DNA of 35,571 nucleotides from Xenococcaceae cyanobacterium MO_167.B27 (GTDB lineage Bacteria; Cyanobacteriota; Cyanobacteriia; Cyanobacteriales; Xenococcaceae), in assembly GCA_030065935.1 (NCBI GenBank), contig JASJCP010000094.1:1-35571 (forward strand), in the 5' to 3' direction. The notes under the pieces were generated by a model, which did no database searches, was not told where the DNA came from, and was given only the letters and a program-made list of their open reading frames with translations. Below are positions 14,671-24,861 of the stretch, in pieces (position 1 is the first letter of the stretch; the number at the start of each line of letters is the position of its first letter). The position numbers were made by a program, and so were the translations under genes.

Positions 14671-16869
14671 ATGGCTTCATCAGAACAAGAAATTAATCAT
14701 CTTATTGCTAATGTGGCACTAAGAATTAGACAATCTTTGGATTTGTCAGATATTTTGCCAGCAACAGCAGAAGGATTAAGAGAACTTTTAAAATGCGATC
14801 GCGTAATTATTTATCGTTTTGATCCTGACGGGAATGGTATCGTGACAGTAGAATCTGTTGCTGAGTCTCGATGGTCACTGTTAGATCGTGTTATCAAAGA
14901 CCCTTGTTTTGAGGAATCTTGGAATTACAAATATCGAAAAGGTTTGGTAACAGCGATCGCTGATATCAGTGCTGCAAATATAGATGAATGTCACCGAGAG
15001 TTTTTACAAAAGTTTGATGTCAAAGCTAATTTAGTCGCCCCCATTCTACAAGGAGAGAAGGTTGAACCCCAAGAAAATAATCATCTTTGGGGATTGCTTA
15101 TTGCTCATTATTGCCAACAACCTCGACAATGGCAAGAATCTGATTTTAAATGTATTAAACAGATAGCCAACCAAGTGGCGATCGCCATTAAACAAGCAGA
15201 ACTGATTAATCAAAATTATCAAGAACTCAGACAAAGAAAATTAGCTCAACAACAAGCGCAACAAACCTATAAATTTCTTCAGACTATTATTGAACATCTG
15301 CCAGTAGCAGTGTTTGTCAAAGATGCTAACCCTGAAAACTTTGGTGAATTCCAACTGTTGAATCCTGCGATAGAAAGAATATTTGGTTTAGATGCTTACC
15401 AAGCTTTAGGCAAAACTGTCTATGATTATTTCCCTTTTGCTCAAGCAGAAATATTTACTCAACAAGATCGAGAAGCCATAAGCCAAGGGAAACCCCTAGA
15501 AATACTAGAAGAATCTATTTATGATAAAAAACTGGGTAATAGAATCATTAAAGTTATGAAAATTCCTATTTACAATGAACTGCATCAACCCCAACATATT
15601 TTAGGTATTGCAGAAGATATCACGGCTCGAAGACAAGCAGAAATTGAACTTAAACAAGCCAAAGATGAACTGGAATTAAGAGTCGCTCAAAGAACACAAG
15701 AGTTACAAAATGCCTATCAAAGATTACAACAAGAACTAAGCCGTAGAGAAGAAGCTCAAATTGCACTACAAAATAGTGAAGCGAGTCTAAGAGAGTCAGA
15801 GAGAAGGTGGCGTAGTCTATTAGAGAATGTTCGTCTGTTAGTTATTAGTTTGGATCGAGAAGGAAAAATTGATTATGTTAATCCTTTTCTACTAGAACTT
15901 ATTAACTACAATCTGACTGAAGTAACAGGAAAAAACTGGTTTACTGAATTTCTATCATCTGAGGAGCAAGAATCAGCCAAAGCCATCCACAATCAAATAC
16001 TCCAACCCAGTTTTAGTAGTTCTCTTTATTATCAACAAAAAGTAATTTTTCCCAAATCAAGAACCGAAAAAACTATAGCCTGGAATTGTACCCAACTGCG
16101 TAACACTGAAGGAGAAGCTATAGGTGTCATCTGTATAGGGGAAGATATCACAGAACAACAAGCCATTCAGAAGAAGAAAGATGAATTTGTCTCTGTGGTA
16201 AGTCATGAATTACGTACCCCCTTAACTTCCATTCGAGGTGCATTGGCTCTATTAGCAGAAGATAAAATCGATCCTCAAAGCGAACAAGGTAAGCATTTAC
16301 TGAAAATTGCTAACAGTAGCACTAAAAATCTAGTTAAGCTAGTTAACGATCTGTTAGAACTAGAACATTTCGAATCTGGCACTATTGAACTAGCCAAGGA
16401 ACAAGTAAATACTAATGAACTAATGTTGCGGTCTGTAGATCGGGTGCAAATTTTGGCAAATAAAGCCAAAGTGGATATTGAAATTGTAGAATCAGATATT
16501 AACTTTCAAGCAGATTGCGATCGCCTTATTCAAGTTTTAACTAATTTACTCAGTAATGGCATTAAATTCTCTGAACCCAACAGTATTATTACTTTGAGTG
16601 CAGTTGTTCAAAACCTGCCCTCTCCTAGCATTCTATTTGCAGTACAAGATCGTGGTAGGGGTATTCCTTCAGACAAGTTAGAAAGTATTTTTGAACGTTT
16701 CAATCAAGTTGATGCTTCCGACTCCAAAACCAAAGGGGGTACAGGTTTAGGATTAGCTATTTCTCGTAACATCATCGAACAACATGGCGGTAAAATTTGG
16801 GCAGAGAGTATTTATGGAGAAGGGAGCATCTTCTATTTCACTATCCCCACCTTAAAGGATGAGGGATAG
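14671..16869 (+). CDS. GAF-PAS-PAS histidine kinase; GAF is a candidate DXCF-type cyanobacteriochrome
   Basis: This is a soluble sensor kinase of 732 residues. Domains in order: GAF (about 10-176), a coiled linker, PAS (about 200-320), a long coiled coil (about 322-380), PAS (about 378-495), HisKA with phospho-acceptor His512 in SVVSHELRTPL, and HATPase_c with the N box LLSNGIKFS, DRGRGI (660-665) and GTGLGL (691-696). The GAF has DPCF (Cys79) and a Cys-His pair (Cys107-His108) in IDECHREFLQKFDVKANLVAPI. These match the second and canonical bilin cysteines of DXCF cyanobacteriochromes, with the same 28-residue spacing as TePixJ Cys494/Cys522. That predicts a blue/green-type light sensor. No transmembrane segment and no neighbouring response regulator are seen. 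The ATG at 14671 is the family-like start. Chromophore binding is inference. Confidence 0.9.
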   Translation: MASSEQEINHLIANVALRIRQSLDLSDILPATAEGLRELLKCDRVIIYRFDPDGNGIVTVESVAESRWSLLDRVIKDPCFEESWNYKYRKGLVTAIADISAANIDECHREFLQKFDVKANLVAPILQGEKVEPQENNHLWGLLIAHYCQQPRQWQESDFKCIKQIANQVAIAIKQAELINQNYQELRQRKLAQQQAQQTYKFLQTIIEHLPVAVFVKDANPENFGEFQLLNPAIERIFGLDAYQALGKTVYDYFPFAQAEIFTQQDREAISQGKPLEILEESIYDKKLGNRIIKVMKIPIYNELHQPQHILGIAEDITARRQAEIELKQAKDELELRVAQRTQELQNAYQRLQQELSRREEAQIALQNSEASLRESERRWRSLLENVRLLVISLDREGKIDYVNPFLLELINYNLTEVTGKNWFTEFLSSEEQESAKAIHNQILQPSFSSSLYYQQKVIFPKSRTEKTIAWNCTQLRNTEGEAIGVICIGEDITEQQAIQKKKDEFVSVVSHELRTPLTSIRGALALLAEDKIDPQSEQGKHLLKIANSSTKNLVKLVNDLLELEHFESGTIELAKEQVNTNELMLRSVDRVQILANKAKVDIEIVESDINFQADCDRLIQVLTNLLSNGIKFSEPNSIITLSAVVQNLPSPSILFAVQDRGRGIPSDKLESIFERFNQVDASDSKTKGGTGLGLAISRNIIEQHGGKIWAESIYGEGSIFYFTIPTLKDEG

Positions 16870-16903
16870 GGAGACTCGGCGGGACTGGGGAATTGGGGCG
16901 GGA

Positions 16904-17010
16904 AGGAGACTTCACAACAAAACCGATACGGACATCTCACGGTGAGCCGTGCTCCCGCTCACCCGTGTCCTCCTCTTTTGGCTTCAATACCTAGATATAT
17001 TAAGTCTCCT
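16904..17010. repeat. Small inverted-repeat (MITE-like) element, copy B, with nested palindrome
   Basis: AGGAGACTT at 16904-16912 is mirrored by AAGTCTCCT at 17002-17010, the same 9-bp ends as copy A at 1280-1341. The arms match copy A in inverted orientation, but copy B has about 50 extra bp in the middle. That insert is itself palindromic: GGACA (16930-16934) pairs with TGTCC (16966-16970), and ACGGTGAG (16939-16946) pairs with CTCACCCGT (16958-16966). The element sits between the kinase and surE. Confidence 0.72.
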
Positions 17011-17275
17011 CCCGGGGGGGATTGGGGATTGGGGAATTGGGGAGGTCGCTAGACTTCGTCGCCCTTAACCGAACGCGCACCTTCGGTGAGGGGAGACTGG
17101 GGAGATAGGGAAGTAATACTTATTACTTATTACTTATTACTTATTACTTCTGAGTCCTTAATCCTTCATCCTTCCTATCCCACCACACCTCATCCTTCAT
17201 CCTTGGGAGGAAAGTTCTTAATTGGTTCAATATCTTTGCTATTTTGGTATCCAGAGGATTCATACAAGATAGCTA
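17011..17275. repeat. G-rich simple repeats and TATTACT heptamer array upstream of surE
   Basis: GGGGATT-type units at about 17014-17045 follow the inverted-repeat element. At 17114-17148 there are about five TATTACT heptamers, four of them perfect (17121-17148). Short CCTTCATCC repeats follow. No gene is evident; a 75-codon frame here consists of repeat sequence. Confidence 0.75.
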
Positions 17276-18091
17276 ATGAGCAACGACAAACCGCTAAATA
17301 TCCTGATCAGTAATGATGATGGCATTTTCGCCTTGGGAGTTCGTACTTTAGCAGACACTTTGGCACAAGCAGGACACCATATTACAGTAGTTTGTCCCAA
17401 TCGCGAACGTTCTGCAACAGGACATGGACTGACATTACACCAACCTCTTCGCGCTGAGGCGGTAAATTCAATTTTTCATGATAGTGTTACAGCTTGGAGT
17501 TGTTCGGGAACACCAGCCGATTGTGTTAAATTTGCTCTGAGTGCAGTATTAGATACCCGTCCTGATTTAGTTCTTTCGGGAATTAACCACGGCCCCAATT
17601 TAGGAACGGATGTTTTATACTCAGGTACAGTGTCGGCTGCGATGGAAGGAACTTTAGAAGGTATCCCCAGTATTGCTTTTAGTTTGGCAAGTTTTGCCCA
17701 TTTTGAATTTCAAGTAGCAGCTAATTTTGCGGTTAAGTTAATCGAGAAGTTAGATATAACTCACTTTCCCAAACGACCCTTACTTAGCGTTAATATTCCC
17801 CCTGTAACAGCAGAAGAAATTGCAGGAGTGTTAATTACTCGTCAGGGTTTGCGTCGTTATATTGAGAAATTTGAAAAACGTTATGACCCCCGTGGCAAAA
17901 GTTACTATTGGTTAGTAGGAGAAATTATCGAAGATATACCCCAACCAGAAGATCCTAATTTACCACCTCACATCCTTACAGATGTCCAAGCCATACGCGA
18001 TCGCTATATTACCATTACTCCTCTACAATACAATCTTACAGATGCAGTAACAGCTAAATATCTTTACGATCAAAACTGGCTCGAAACTTAA
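17276..18091 (+). CDS. surE: 5'/3'-nucleotidase SurE
   Basis: SurE is a metal-dependent nucleoside monophosphate phosphatase linked to stationary-phase survival. The family's metal site is clear: NILISNDDG at residues 8-16 with Asp14-Asp15, then [11 protein letters not shown]-like [10 protein letters not shown], the Asn-containing [19 protein letters not shown], and [12 protein letters not shown]. At 271 residues it is normal for cyanobacterial SurE. The ATG at 17276 gives the usual short N-terminus before the first beta strand. It lies 76 bp upstream of a co-directional squalene/phytoene synthase-family gene, perhaps on one transcript, though the functions are not obviously linked. Confidence 0.96.
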   Translation: MSNDKPLNILISNDDGIFALGVRTLADTLAQAGHHITVVCPNRERSATGHGLTLHQPLRAEAVNSIFHDSVTAWSCSGTPADCVKFALSAVLDTRPDLVLSGINHGPNLGTDVLYSGTVSAAMEGTLEGIPSIAFSLASFAHFEFQVAANFAVKLIEKLDITHFPKRPLLSVNIPPVTAEEIAGVLITRQGLRRYIEKFEKRYDPRGKSYYWLVGEIIEDIPQPEDPNLPPHILTDVQAIRDRYITITPLQYNLTDAVTAKYLYDQNWLET

Positions 18092-18167
18092 AAATTTTGC
18101 CCAACCTCACCAAGTTTTTAGAAATTCAGTGTATGCTATCCAAAAGTGAGTGTGTGAGGACAAGTTA

Positions 18168-18974
18168 ATGGATTTTCATAGCAATGCTTTAGAAATCCTC
18201 AAGCAAACCAGTAGGACTTTTTATATTCCTATTAGTCTTTTACCAAAAGAGTTACAAGACACAGTAGCTTCTGCATATTTGTGTATGCGTGCTATTGATG
18301 AGATTGAAGACCACGATCTATTAGATAACCAAACTAAAATAGAGCTATTACAAAAAATTAGTTTTAATTTACAATCCCAAGAATATCAGGGTAATGCAGA
18401 TAATTTTGCTGATAGTTTGCAACCCTACAGTGATATCTTGCCAGAAGTAACTTTACGGATTGGTGAATGGGCAAATCTCCCGTCAGAAACCATCTCACCC
18501 CGTATCTGGGATGCTACTGCAGCTATGGCAGATCGTATGGCTTATTGGGCAAAAGTAAACTGGAATATTCAAACCCTAGCTGATTTAGATGCCTATACTT
18601 TTAGTGTTGCTGGTGCAGTGGGTTTACTTCTTTCTGATATCTGGGCTTGGTATGATGGCACAGAAACTAATCGTTCTTATGGGATTGGTTTTGGTCGTGG
18701 ACTACAAGCTGTAAATATTATACGCAACCGTGATGAAGACTTGAGTCGAGGAGCAGACTTTTTCCCTGATGGTTGGCAAAGTAAGGATATGCAAGAATAT
18801 GCTCGCTCTCAACTACAACTAGGGAAATTATATACTGATGCCTTACCTAATAGTCCTGCCTTAGACTTTTGTCGCATTCCTTTAGCCTTAGCTTTCGCTA
18901 CTCTAGATGCGATCGCATTAGGAAAAGCAAAATTAAGCCGTAGTGAGGTATTATCCCTAGTTAGCAACTTTTAG
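18168..18974 (+). CDS. Squalene/phytoene synthase family protein
   Basis: This 268-residue isoprenoid synthase has both aspartate-rich motifs that bind Mg-diphosphate: DEIED at residues 44-48 in YLCMRAIDEIEDHD, and NIIRNRDEDLSRG at 183-195. The N-terminal TSRTFYIPISLLP matches the family. Enzymes of this group join two prenyl diphosphates head to head to make phytoene, dehydrosqualene, squalene or presqualene diphosphate. This one is shorter than the usual cyanobacterial CrtB phytoene synthase and lacks its N-terminal region. It could be an HpnC/HpnD-type or uncharacterised paralog; the product is not assigned. The frame opens at a GTG at 18150, but the ATG at 18168 (MDFHSNAL) is the better start. 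Confidence 0.88.
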   Translation: MDFHSNALEILKQTSRTFYIPISLLPKELQDTVASAYLCMRAIDEIEDHDLLDNQTKIELLQKISFNLQSQEYQGNADNFADSLQPYSDILPEVTLRIGEWANLPSETISPRIWDATAAMADRMAYWAKVNWNIQTLADLDAYTFSVAGAVGLLLSDIWAWYDGTETNRSYGIGFGRGLQAVNIIRNRDEDLSRGADFFPDGWQSKDMQEYARSQLQLGKLYTDALPNSPALDFCRIPLALAFATLDAIALGKAKLSRSEVLSLVSNF

Positions 18975-19101
18975 CAGCAATTGATATTGGAGTAAAAAGT
19001 AGCAAAAACTCATAAATTAGACAGGAGTTTTAATGGAAACCAAAAAGACCTAAAACCTTTATGTATAAAGAGTTTTAACTGTTGTACGATAATCAAGTAT
19101 C

Positions 19102-19395
19102 CTAACTGGAAGATTCTTGCACAATAACAAAAGGTTGCACAATTAAAGTGATAAATTGTTTTTCAGGATTATTATTCCATTGACTTAGCTGATTGGCAGA
19201 AGGTTTAGCGATTTGTTTTTGTTGTATCCAACGACTTACTAAACTAGTATTGTCTTGGGCGATCGCTTCTCCTACTGCTACCAAATCTAATGCAGCATCA
19301 ACTACAATAACCACATCTCTCTTAGCATGGGGGAGAACATCTCGCCAATCAATTGTTGCAATATCTTTGGTTAATCTTTCTTGGATATCAGACAT
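19102..19395 (-). CDS. DUF2288 family protein
   Basis: This small protein of 97 residues matches the DUF2288 pattern. An early IDWRDVLPHAKRDVVIVVD leads to ALDLVAVGEAIAQD, then WIQQKQIAKPS, and the C-terminal FITLIVQPFVIVQE. The function is unknown; members are cytoplasmic, single-domain and common in cyanobacteria and gammaproteobacteria. It is a lone minus-strand gene between the synthase and ahcY, so context gives no clue. Confidence 0.85.
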   Translation of the reverse strand: MSDIQERLTKDIATIDWRDVLPHAKRDVVIVVDAALDLVAVGEAIAQDNTSLVSRWIQQKQIAKPSANQLSQWNNNPEKQFITLIVQPFVIVQESSS

Positions 19396-19496
19396 TTAGT
19401 ATATGATTTTAAAAACAATAGTGTTCATCCTAAATTGAAAGAGCTATATTTGCAAGGAATAGGGATAAATTATGAGGGATTAGGAGTAAGGAGTTA

Positions 19497-19517
19497 GGTC
19501 AGAGGTCAGGGGTCAGA
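19497..19517. repeat. Heptanucleotide tandem repeat (GGTCAGA/GGTCAGG x3)
   Basis: Three 7-bp units lie upstream of ahcY. A short ATTACTT doublet, the same unit as the 17114 array, follows at about 19530-19543. Confidence 0.75.
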
Positions 19518-19579
19518 GGGATTGATTGTTATTACTTATTACTTCCTCATCCTTGATCCTTCCTGCTTTGGATTGTTTA

Positions 19580-20918
<1,339 letters not shown>

Positions 20919-20964
20919 GTAAACTGACAACTGATCTTTGATCATTAACAATTAGCAATTAAAC

Positions 20965-20998
20965 TAGGGTGGGCAATGCTTACCCTATATTTTTTTTT
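20965..20998 (+). terminator. Rho-independent terminator after ahcY
   Basis: TAGGGT (20965-20970) pairs with ACCCTA (20982-20987) over a short loop, followed by a tract of Ts at 20990-20998. It ends 14 bp before exoD, so exoD must have its own promoter or depend on read-through. Confidence 0.75.
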
Positions 20999-21011
20999 AA
21001 CATATTAGATA

Positions 21012-21635
21012 ATGGCGAAACTTTCTACAGAATTAAATCGTTATTTTTTTGAAGAAACTAGAGAAGCTAAAGTAACTTTAGGAGAAGTTCTAGCTTTGGC
21101 TGGAGAACGAACTTTCGGATTTTTATTTGTAATAATAGCTTTACCTTCTGCTTTACCAATTCCAGCCCCTGGATACTCGATTCCTTTTGGCATAGTGCTG
21201 TTTTTGTTGGCAATACAACTTATGTTAGGTCGTCAACGTCCTTTACTACCAGAAAAAATGCTCAAAGGTTCGATGAAACTTGAAATAGCACAGAGTTTTG
21301 TCAAGAAGGGAATTCCTTGGTTAAGGAGAATAGAGGCTCTAACTAAACCTCGGTATAGTTCTATCTGTACTAGCTTACCAGGAAGAATTATAATTGGTAT
21401 TGCGATCGCACTTATGTCTATATCTATGATGATACCTATCCCTGGAACTAATACTCTCCCTGCAATGGGTATTTTTATCACAGGTTTTGGTTTGGCAGAA
21501 GATGATGGTGTAATCAGTTTAGCTGGTTTAGTAGTCTCTGCTCTAGGTGTGGTTCTCTCAACTTCAATTATTATCGCTGTTATTTGGGGTGGTTCGAGTT
21601 TAGTTGATGTGATTAAAGATTCATTAGTACCTTAA
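21012..21635 (+). CDS. ExoD-family exopolysaccharide synthesis protein
   Basis: This is a 207-residue inner-membrane protein of the ExoD family, first described in rhizobial exopolysaccharide production. Its hallmark is the segment LALAGERTFGFLFVIIALPSALPIPAPGYS split by hydrophobic stretches. A mid-protein amphipathic region (LKGSMKLEIAQSFVKKGIPWLRRIE) follows, then a repeat-like second half with MMIPIPGTNTLPAMGIFITGFGLAEDDG. Hydrophobic segments are at about 36-75, 125-165 and 172-198. The biochemical role of the family is unknown. It sits next to the sulfotransferase gene, and a priming sugar transferase lies 4.5 kb on; this is compatible with a polysaccharide role but not proof. Confidence 0.88.
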   Translation: MAKLSTELNRYFFEETREAKVTLGEVLALAGERTFGFLFVIIALPSALPIPAPGYSIPFGIVLFLLAIQLMLGRQRPLLPEKMLKGSMKLEIAQSFVKKGIPWLRRIEALTKPRYSSICTSLPGRIIIGIAIALMSISMMIPIPGTNTLPAMGIFITGFGLAEDDGVISLAGLVVSALGVVLSTSIIIAVIWGGSSLVDVIKDSLVP

Positions 21636-21825
21636 GATTTTGATTTTTGCCTAATTAATTTAGTTATCTTGATTTAATTACATAAATATTACCCAATAAG
21701 TTTAAAGCATTTTAAACTTATTGAAAAGCTAATTTTGCTGATGTCTCTGTTTTGTTTGTCGATTTAAAAAATTGTGGTTATAATCGCGGTTGTTTAAATT
21801 GATTTAATTTTAATTTGATGAGATT

Positions 21826-23091
21826 ATGTTCGGGGACAAAGAAGCAATTTTACAAGATATAGATAGATTAGGAATAGGTTATCAGATTAAGTTGTATGCC
21901 ACAAAAAAAGTAGATTGGCAACAGTATTTTCACGTATTATCTTTAGACTCTCATCAAAACGATCAGTTGTTTTTAAATTGCCAGCCATCAATTACTTTTA
22001 GTGGACTCGCTCTCAGTAAAGAATTTACAATTAAACAAATTAGTTTTCTCGGAAAAAAATCTTACTTTTCAGGAAAATTGGGATTTTTATCTTCTAAACT
22101 GGCTCAAAGACTTATTAAGATTAAAGGCAGTTCTAATTCTCGATGGAAATGTTGGGTAAATATTAATGATAAAGACCAAGATTTTGACTTGATAATTACT
22201 TTGGATAATGGTCAAAAAAACCACTTTGGTAAAATAAAAATTCATCCCTTAAAATTTCGAGAATTAGGGGTAAATGAACTTAAAAAGCCCAACAATAAAC
22301 AGATTATCCATAAATTAAATTTAATTCAAAAAAGCCGTAAAATTATGGCTGAAAATTTATCTAAAAACAAGAATTACCTATTTGCCATAGGGAATGCAAG
22401 ATCGGGAACAACTGCCCTAGGTAAATTACTAAATTTTAGCCCAGAAATTTGTTTGGGTATTGAAAGATATGGGAAAGAAGATGATATTTCTGCTATGTCT
22501 TTTGAAAAAGAAAATTTTTTTGATGTGAATAGTAAGGGTTATTCAGTACGGCCTCATTTTTATGAAACAATTAGAGAAAAATTTGATACAGCCAAATATG
22601 TTGGAGACAAAAGACCTAGATTTATTGAATCTTGGAAGAACACTTTTTTAAATTTACCTCAAGCAAAAATTGTTTATATTTTTCGGAATATTTATGATGT
22701 CGCTTGTTCTTATAATGTTAGAGCCAGTAATGCTGCTCAAGGACTTGATAAACAATGGCGAACCAATAGAGATTTTTCTGAAGCAGTACATGATTGGAAT
22801 GAAGGAATCCAAGAAATTCAAAATTTAGCGCGATTTTATAAAGTCTATTTTGTAAAATATGAAGATTTTTTTGTCCATCGCTCAAAGATGATTCATCTTT
22901 TTAACTATCTGGGAGTAAATCCAGAAGAACCAAAGACCAAAGTAGGTATTGAAAAAACTTATAAAACTGCTTTATCTGTGCAAAAAAAAGCCAGAATTTT
23001 AGCAGATCATGAAAAAGAGTATATTGATGCCAATGCTGACTTTGAAGCCTACAATAAATTATTATTCCTTTATGAAAAAGAGTTTAAATAG
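21826..23091 (+). CDS. Sulfotransferase family protein with a long N-terminal extension
   Basis: The C-terminal 240 residues form a PAPS-dependent sulfotransferase. The 5'-phosphosulfate loop is GNARSGTTALGKLL at 189-202, and the 3'-phosphate motif is RNIYDVACSY at 287-296, with VGDKRPRFIESW and FVKYEDFF in between and after. Residues 1-180 are an extension I do not recognise; it looks like a beta-rich domain (many short hydrophobic strands, then a basic helix KLNLIQKSRKIMAENLSK). There is no transmembrane anchor. The likely acceptor is a carbohydrate, with sulfated exopolysaccharide a plausible product given ExoD upstream and sugar transferases nearby, but that is inference. The gene is AT-richer than its neighbours, a weak hint of transfer. 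Confidence 0.82.
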   Translation: MFGDKEAILQDIDRLGIGYQIKLYATKKVDWQQYFHVLSLDSHQNDQLFLNCQPSITFSGLALSKEFTIKQISFLGKKSYFSGKLGFLSSKLAQRLIKIKGSSNSRWKCWVNINDKDQDFDLIITLDNGQKNHFGKIKIHPLKFRELGVNELKKPNNKQIIHKLNLIQKSRKIMAENLSKNKNYLFAIGNARSGTTALGKLLNFSPEICLGIERYGKEDDISAMSFEKENFFDVNSKGYSVRPHFYETIREKFDTAKYVGDKRPRFIESWKNTFLNLPQAKIVYIFRNIYDVACSYNVRASNAAQGLDKQWRTNRDFSEAVHDWNEGIQEIQNLARFYKVYFVKYEDFFVHRSKMIHLFNYLGVNPEEPKTKVGIEKTYKTALSVQKKARILADHEKEYIDANADFEAYNKLLFLYEKEFK

Positions 23092-23237
23092 TACTAAAAT
23101 TGCCAAAAAGCGGGATCGATCCCAATTACACAATATTGATGCTACAAATCTTTTTCCCGACTCTCCCAGTCTCTTAATATCACAACATGATATCTTTCGT
23201 ATTTTTCAGGTATAGTTTTTAAGATTAATTGGTTGGT

Positions 23238-23276
23238 TGTTGATAGTTGATAATTAATTACAATCAACAATCAACA
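23238..23276. terminator. Hairpin between convergent genes (possible bidirectional terminator)
   Basis: TGTTGATAGTTGAT (23238-23251) pairs with ATCAACAATCAACA (23263-23276), 13 of 14 positions, around an 11-nt AT-rich loop. It lies between the ends of the sulfotransferase and leuC, which face each other. No strong T tract follows on either strand. Confidence 0.45.
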
Positions 23277-23309
23277 CTAAGTCCCATGTCAACATTGGGA
23301 TGAATAAGT

Positions 23310-24713
23310 TTAGATTAATTCTCTCACATCTGCAACTTCTCCTTTCACCGCAGCAGCTATGACCATCGCAGGACTCATTAGAAGAGTTCTTCCTGTGGAT
23401 GAACCTTGACGACCTTTGAAATTACGGTTAGAAGAAGAAGCACTAATTTGATCTCCTTGTAACTTATCGGGGTTCATTGCTAAACACATGGAACAACCAG
23501 GTTCACGCCATTCAAAACCTGCTGCTGTAAAGACTCGATCTAAACCTTCCGCTTCTGCTGCTTCCTTGACTCTCTCGGAAGCTGGAACAATAAACGCTTT
23601 AACTCCTGGTGCTACTTGTCTTCCTTTGGCAAATTTAGCAGCTTCTTGTAGGTCACTGAGTCTCCCATTAGTACAACTACCCACAAAGCAAACATCAATT
23701 TTTGTTCCCTTGATGGGTTTTCCTGGGGTGAGTTGCATATATTTATAAGCTTCTTCAGCGATCGCGCGATCGCCTTCTGCCATCACATCGGGAGTGGGTA
23801 TCACTTCACTAACCCCTATTCCCTGTCCTGGGGTAATCCCCCAAGTTACAGTAGGTTCGATCTCAGCAGCATCAAATGTCACTATATCATCATAAACTGC
23901 ATCTGGATCACTACTAATACTCTTCCACCACTCTACAGCTTTGTCCCAGGCTTCTCCTTGGGGTGCAAAATCTTTTCCTTTCAGATAGTCAAAGGTAACT
24001 TCATCAGGATTAATATAACCACAACGTGCGCCCCCTTCAATGGACATATTACATACAGTCATCCTTTCTTCCATATTCATGGCAGCAAAAGTAGTACCTG
24101 AATACTCATAGGCATAACCGACACCCCCTTTGACTCCTAACTTGCGAATGATGTGAAGAATGACATCTTTGGCATAAACTCCTGGGGGAAGTTCGCCATT
24201 AACTTCGATTTTCCGTACTTTTAATTTGGATAAAGCCAGAGTTTGAGAGGCTAAAACATCCCTAACTTGAGACGTACCAATGCCAAATGCGATCGCGCCA
24301 AAAGCCCCATGAGTAGAGGTGTGGGAGTCTCCACAAGCTACTGTCATTCCTGGTTGGGTTAATCCCTGTTCAGGAGCGATCGCATGAACTATACCTTGAT
24401 TTCCTGAACCGAGATTATAAAATCTAATCCCATAGTCTTTAGTGTTTTGTTCTAAAGCTTGCATCATCTCTTCCGCCATGAGATCAACAAAAGGACGAGC
24501 TTGATTATCAGTAGGAACGATATGATCTACAGTAGCAACAGTGCGATCAGGATATAGTACTTTTAGTCCTCTTTCTCGCAACATAGCAAAAGCCTGGGGA
24601 CTTGTCACTTCATGGATTAGGTGTAGTCCGATAAATAGCTGTGTTTGACCAGAGGGTAATATTCCAACTGTATGTAAATCCCAAACTTTATCAAATAACG
24701 TTCCTTTACTCAT
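23310..24713 (-). CDS. leuC: 3-isopropylmalate dehydratase large subunit LeuC
   Basis: LeuC is the iron-sulfur subunit of isopropylmalate isomerase, converting 2- to 3-isopropylmalate in leucine synthesis together with LeuD. The 4Fe-4S ligands are Cys347 in VGSCTNG and Cys407/Cys410 in EPGCSMC. Other aconitase-family signatures are [23 protein letters not shown] (127-140) and the C-terminal [11 protein letters not shown]. At 467 residues it is full length with a standard start ([12 protein letters not shown]). No leuD gene is adjacent in this window. The 148-bp spacer to the divergent response regulator must hold both promoters. Confidence 0.98.
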   Translation of the reverse strand: MSKGTLFDKVWDLHTVGILPSGQTQLFIGLHLIHEVTSPQAFAMLRERGLKVLYPDRTVATVDHIVPTDNQARPFVDLMAEEMMQALEQNTKDYGIRFYNLGSGNQGIVHAIAPEQGLTQPGMTVACGDSHTSTHGAFGAIAFGIGTSQVRDVLASQTLALSKLKVRKIEVNGELPPGVYAKDVILHIIRKLGVKGGVGYAYEYSGTTFAAMNMEERMTVCNMSIEGGARCGYINPDEVTFDYLKGKDFAPQGEAWDKAVEWWKSISSDPDAVYDDIVTFDAAEIEPTVTWGITPGQGIGVSEVIPTPDVMAEGDRAIAEEAYKYMQLTPGKPIKGTKIDVCFVGSCTNGRLSDLQEAAKFAKGRQVAPGVKAFIVPASERVKEAAEAEGLDRVFTAAGFEWREPGCSMCLAMNPDKLQGDQISASSSNRNFKGRQGSSTGRTLLMSPAMVIAAAVKGEVADVRELI

Positions 24714-24861
24714 AATTTGTGGCGCTAATCAATCTCATATTTGTGATCTATTTTATATTTTTCAGTAATCCCGATAATTTATGTAATCAATAAAAATATA
24801 AAGACAATGTTAAGATAGTGATATTTCCATTGGTTGAATTAAATACAGCAACTCCTAGCTT

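Noticed and set aside
17086-17313. 75-codon frame upstream of surE
   Set aside because: It is made of heptamer and CCTTCATCC repeats and overlaps the surE start in another frame.
21636-21825. Regulatory element between exoD and the sulfotransferase
   Set aside because: It is AT-rich, with only a weak TTTAAA-type symmetry near 21700-21725; nothing specific enough to call.
23009-23215. 68-codon plus-strand frame overlapping the end of the sulfotransferase
   Set aside because: It is a shadow frame for most of its length, with biased composition and no start signal.
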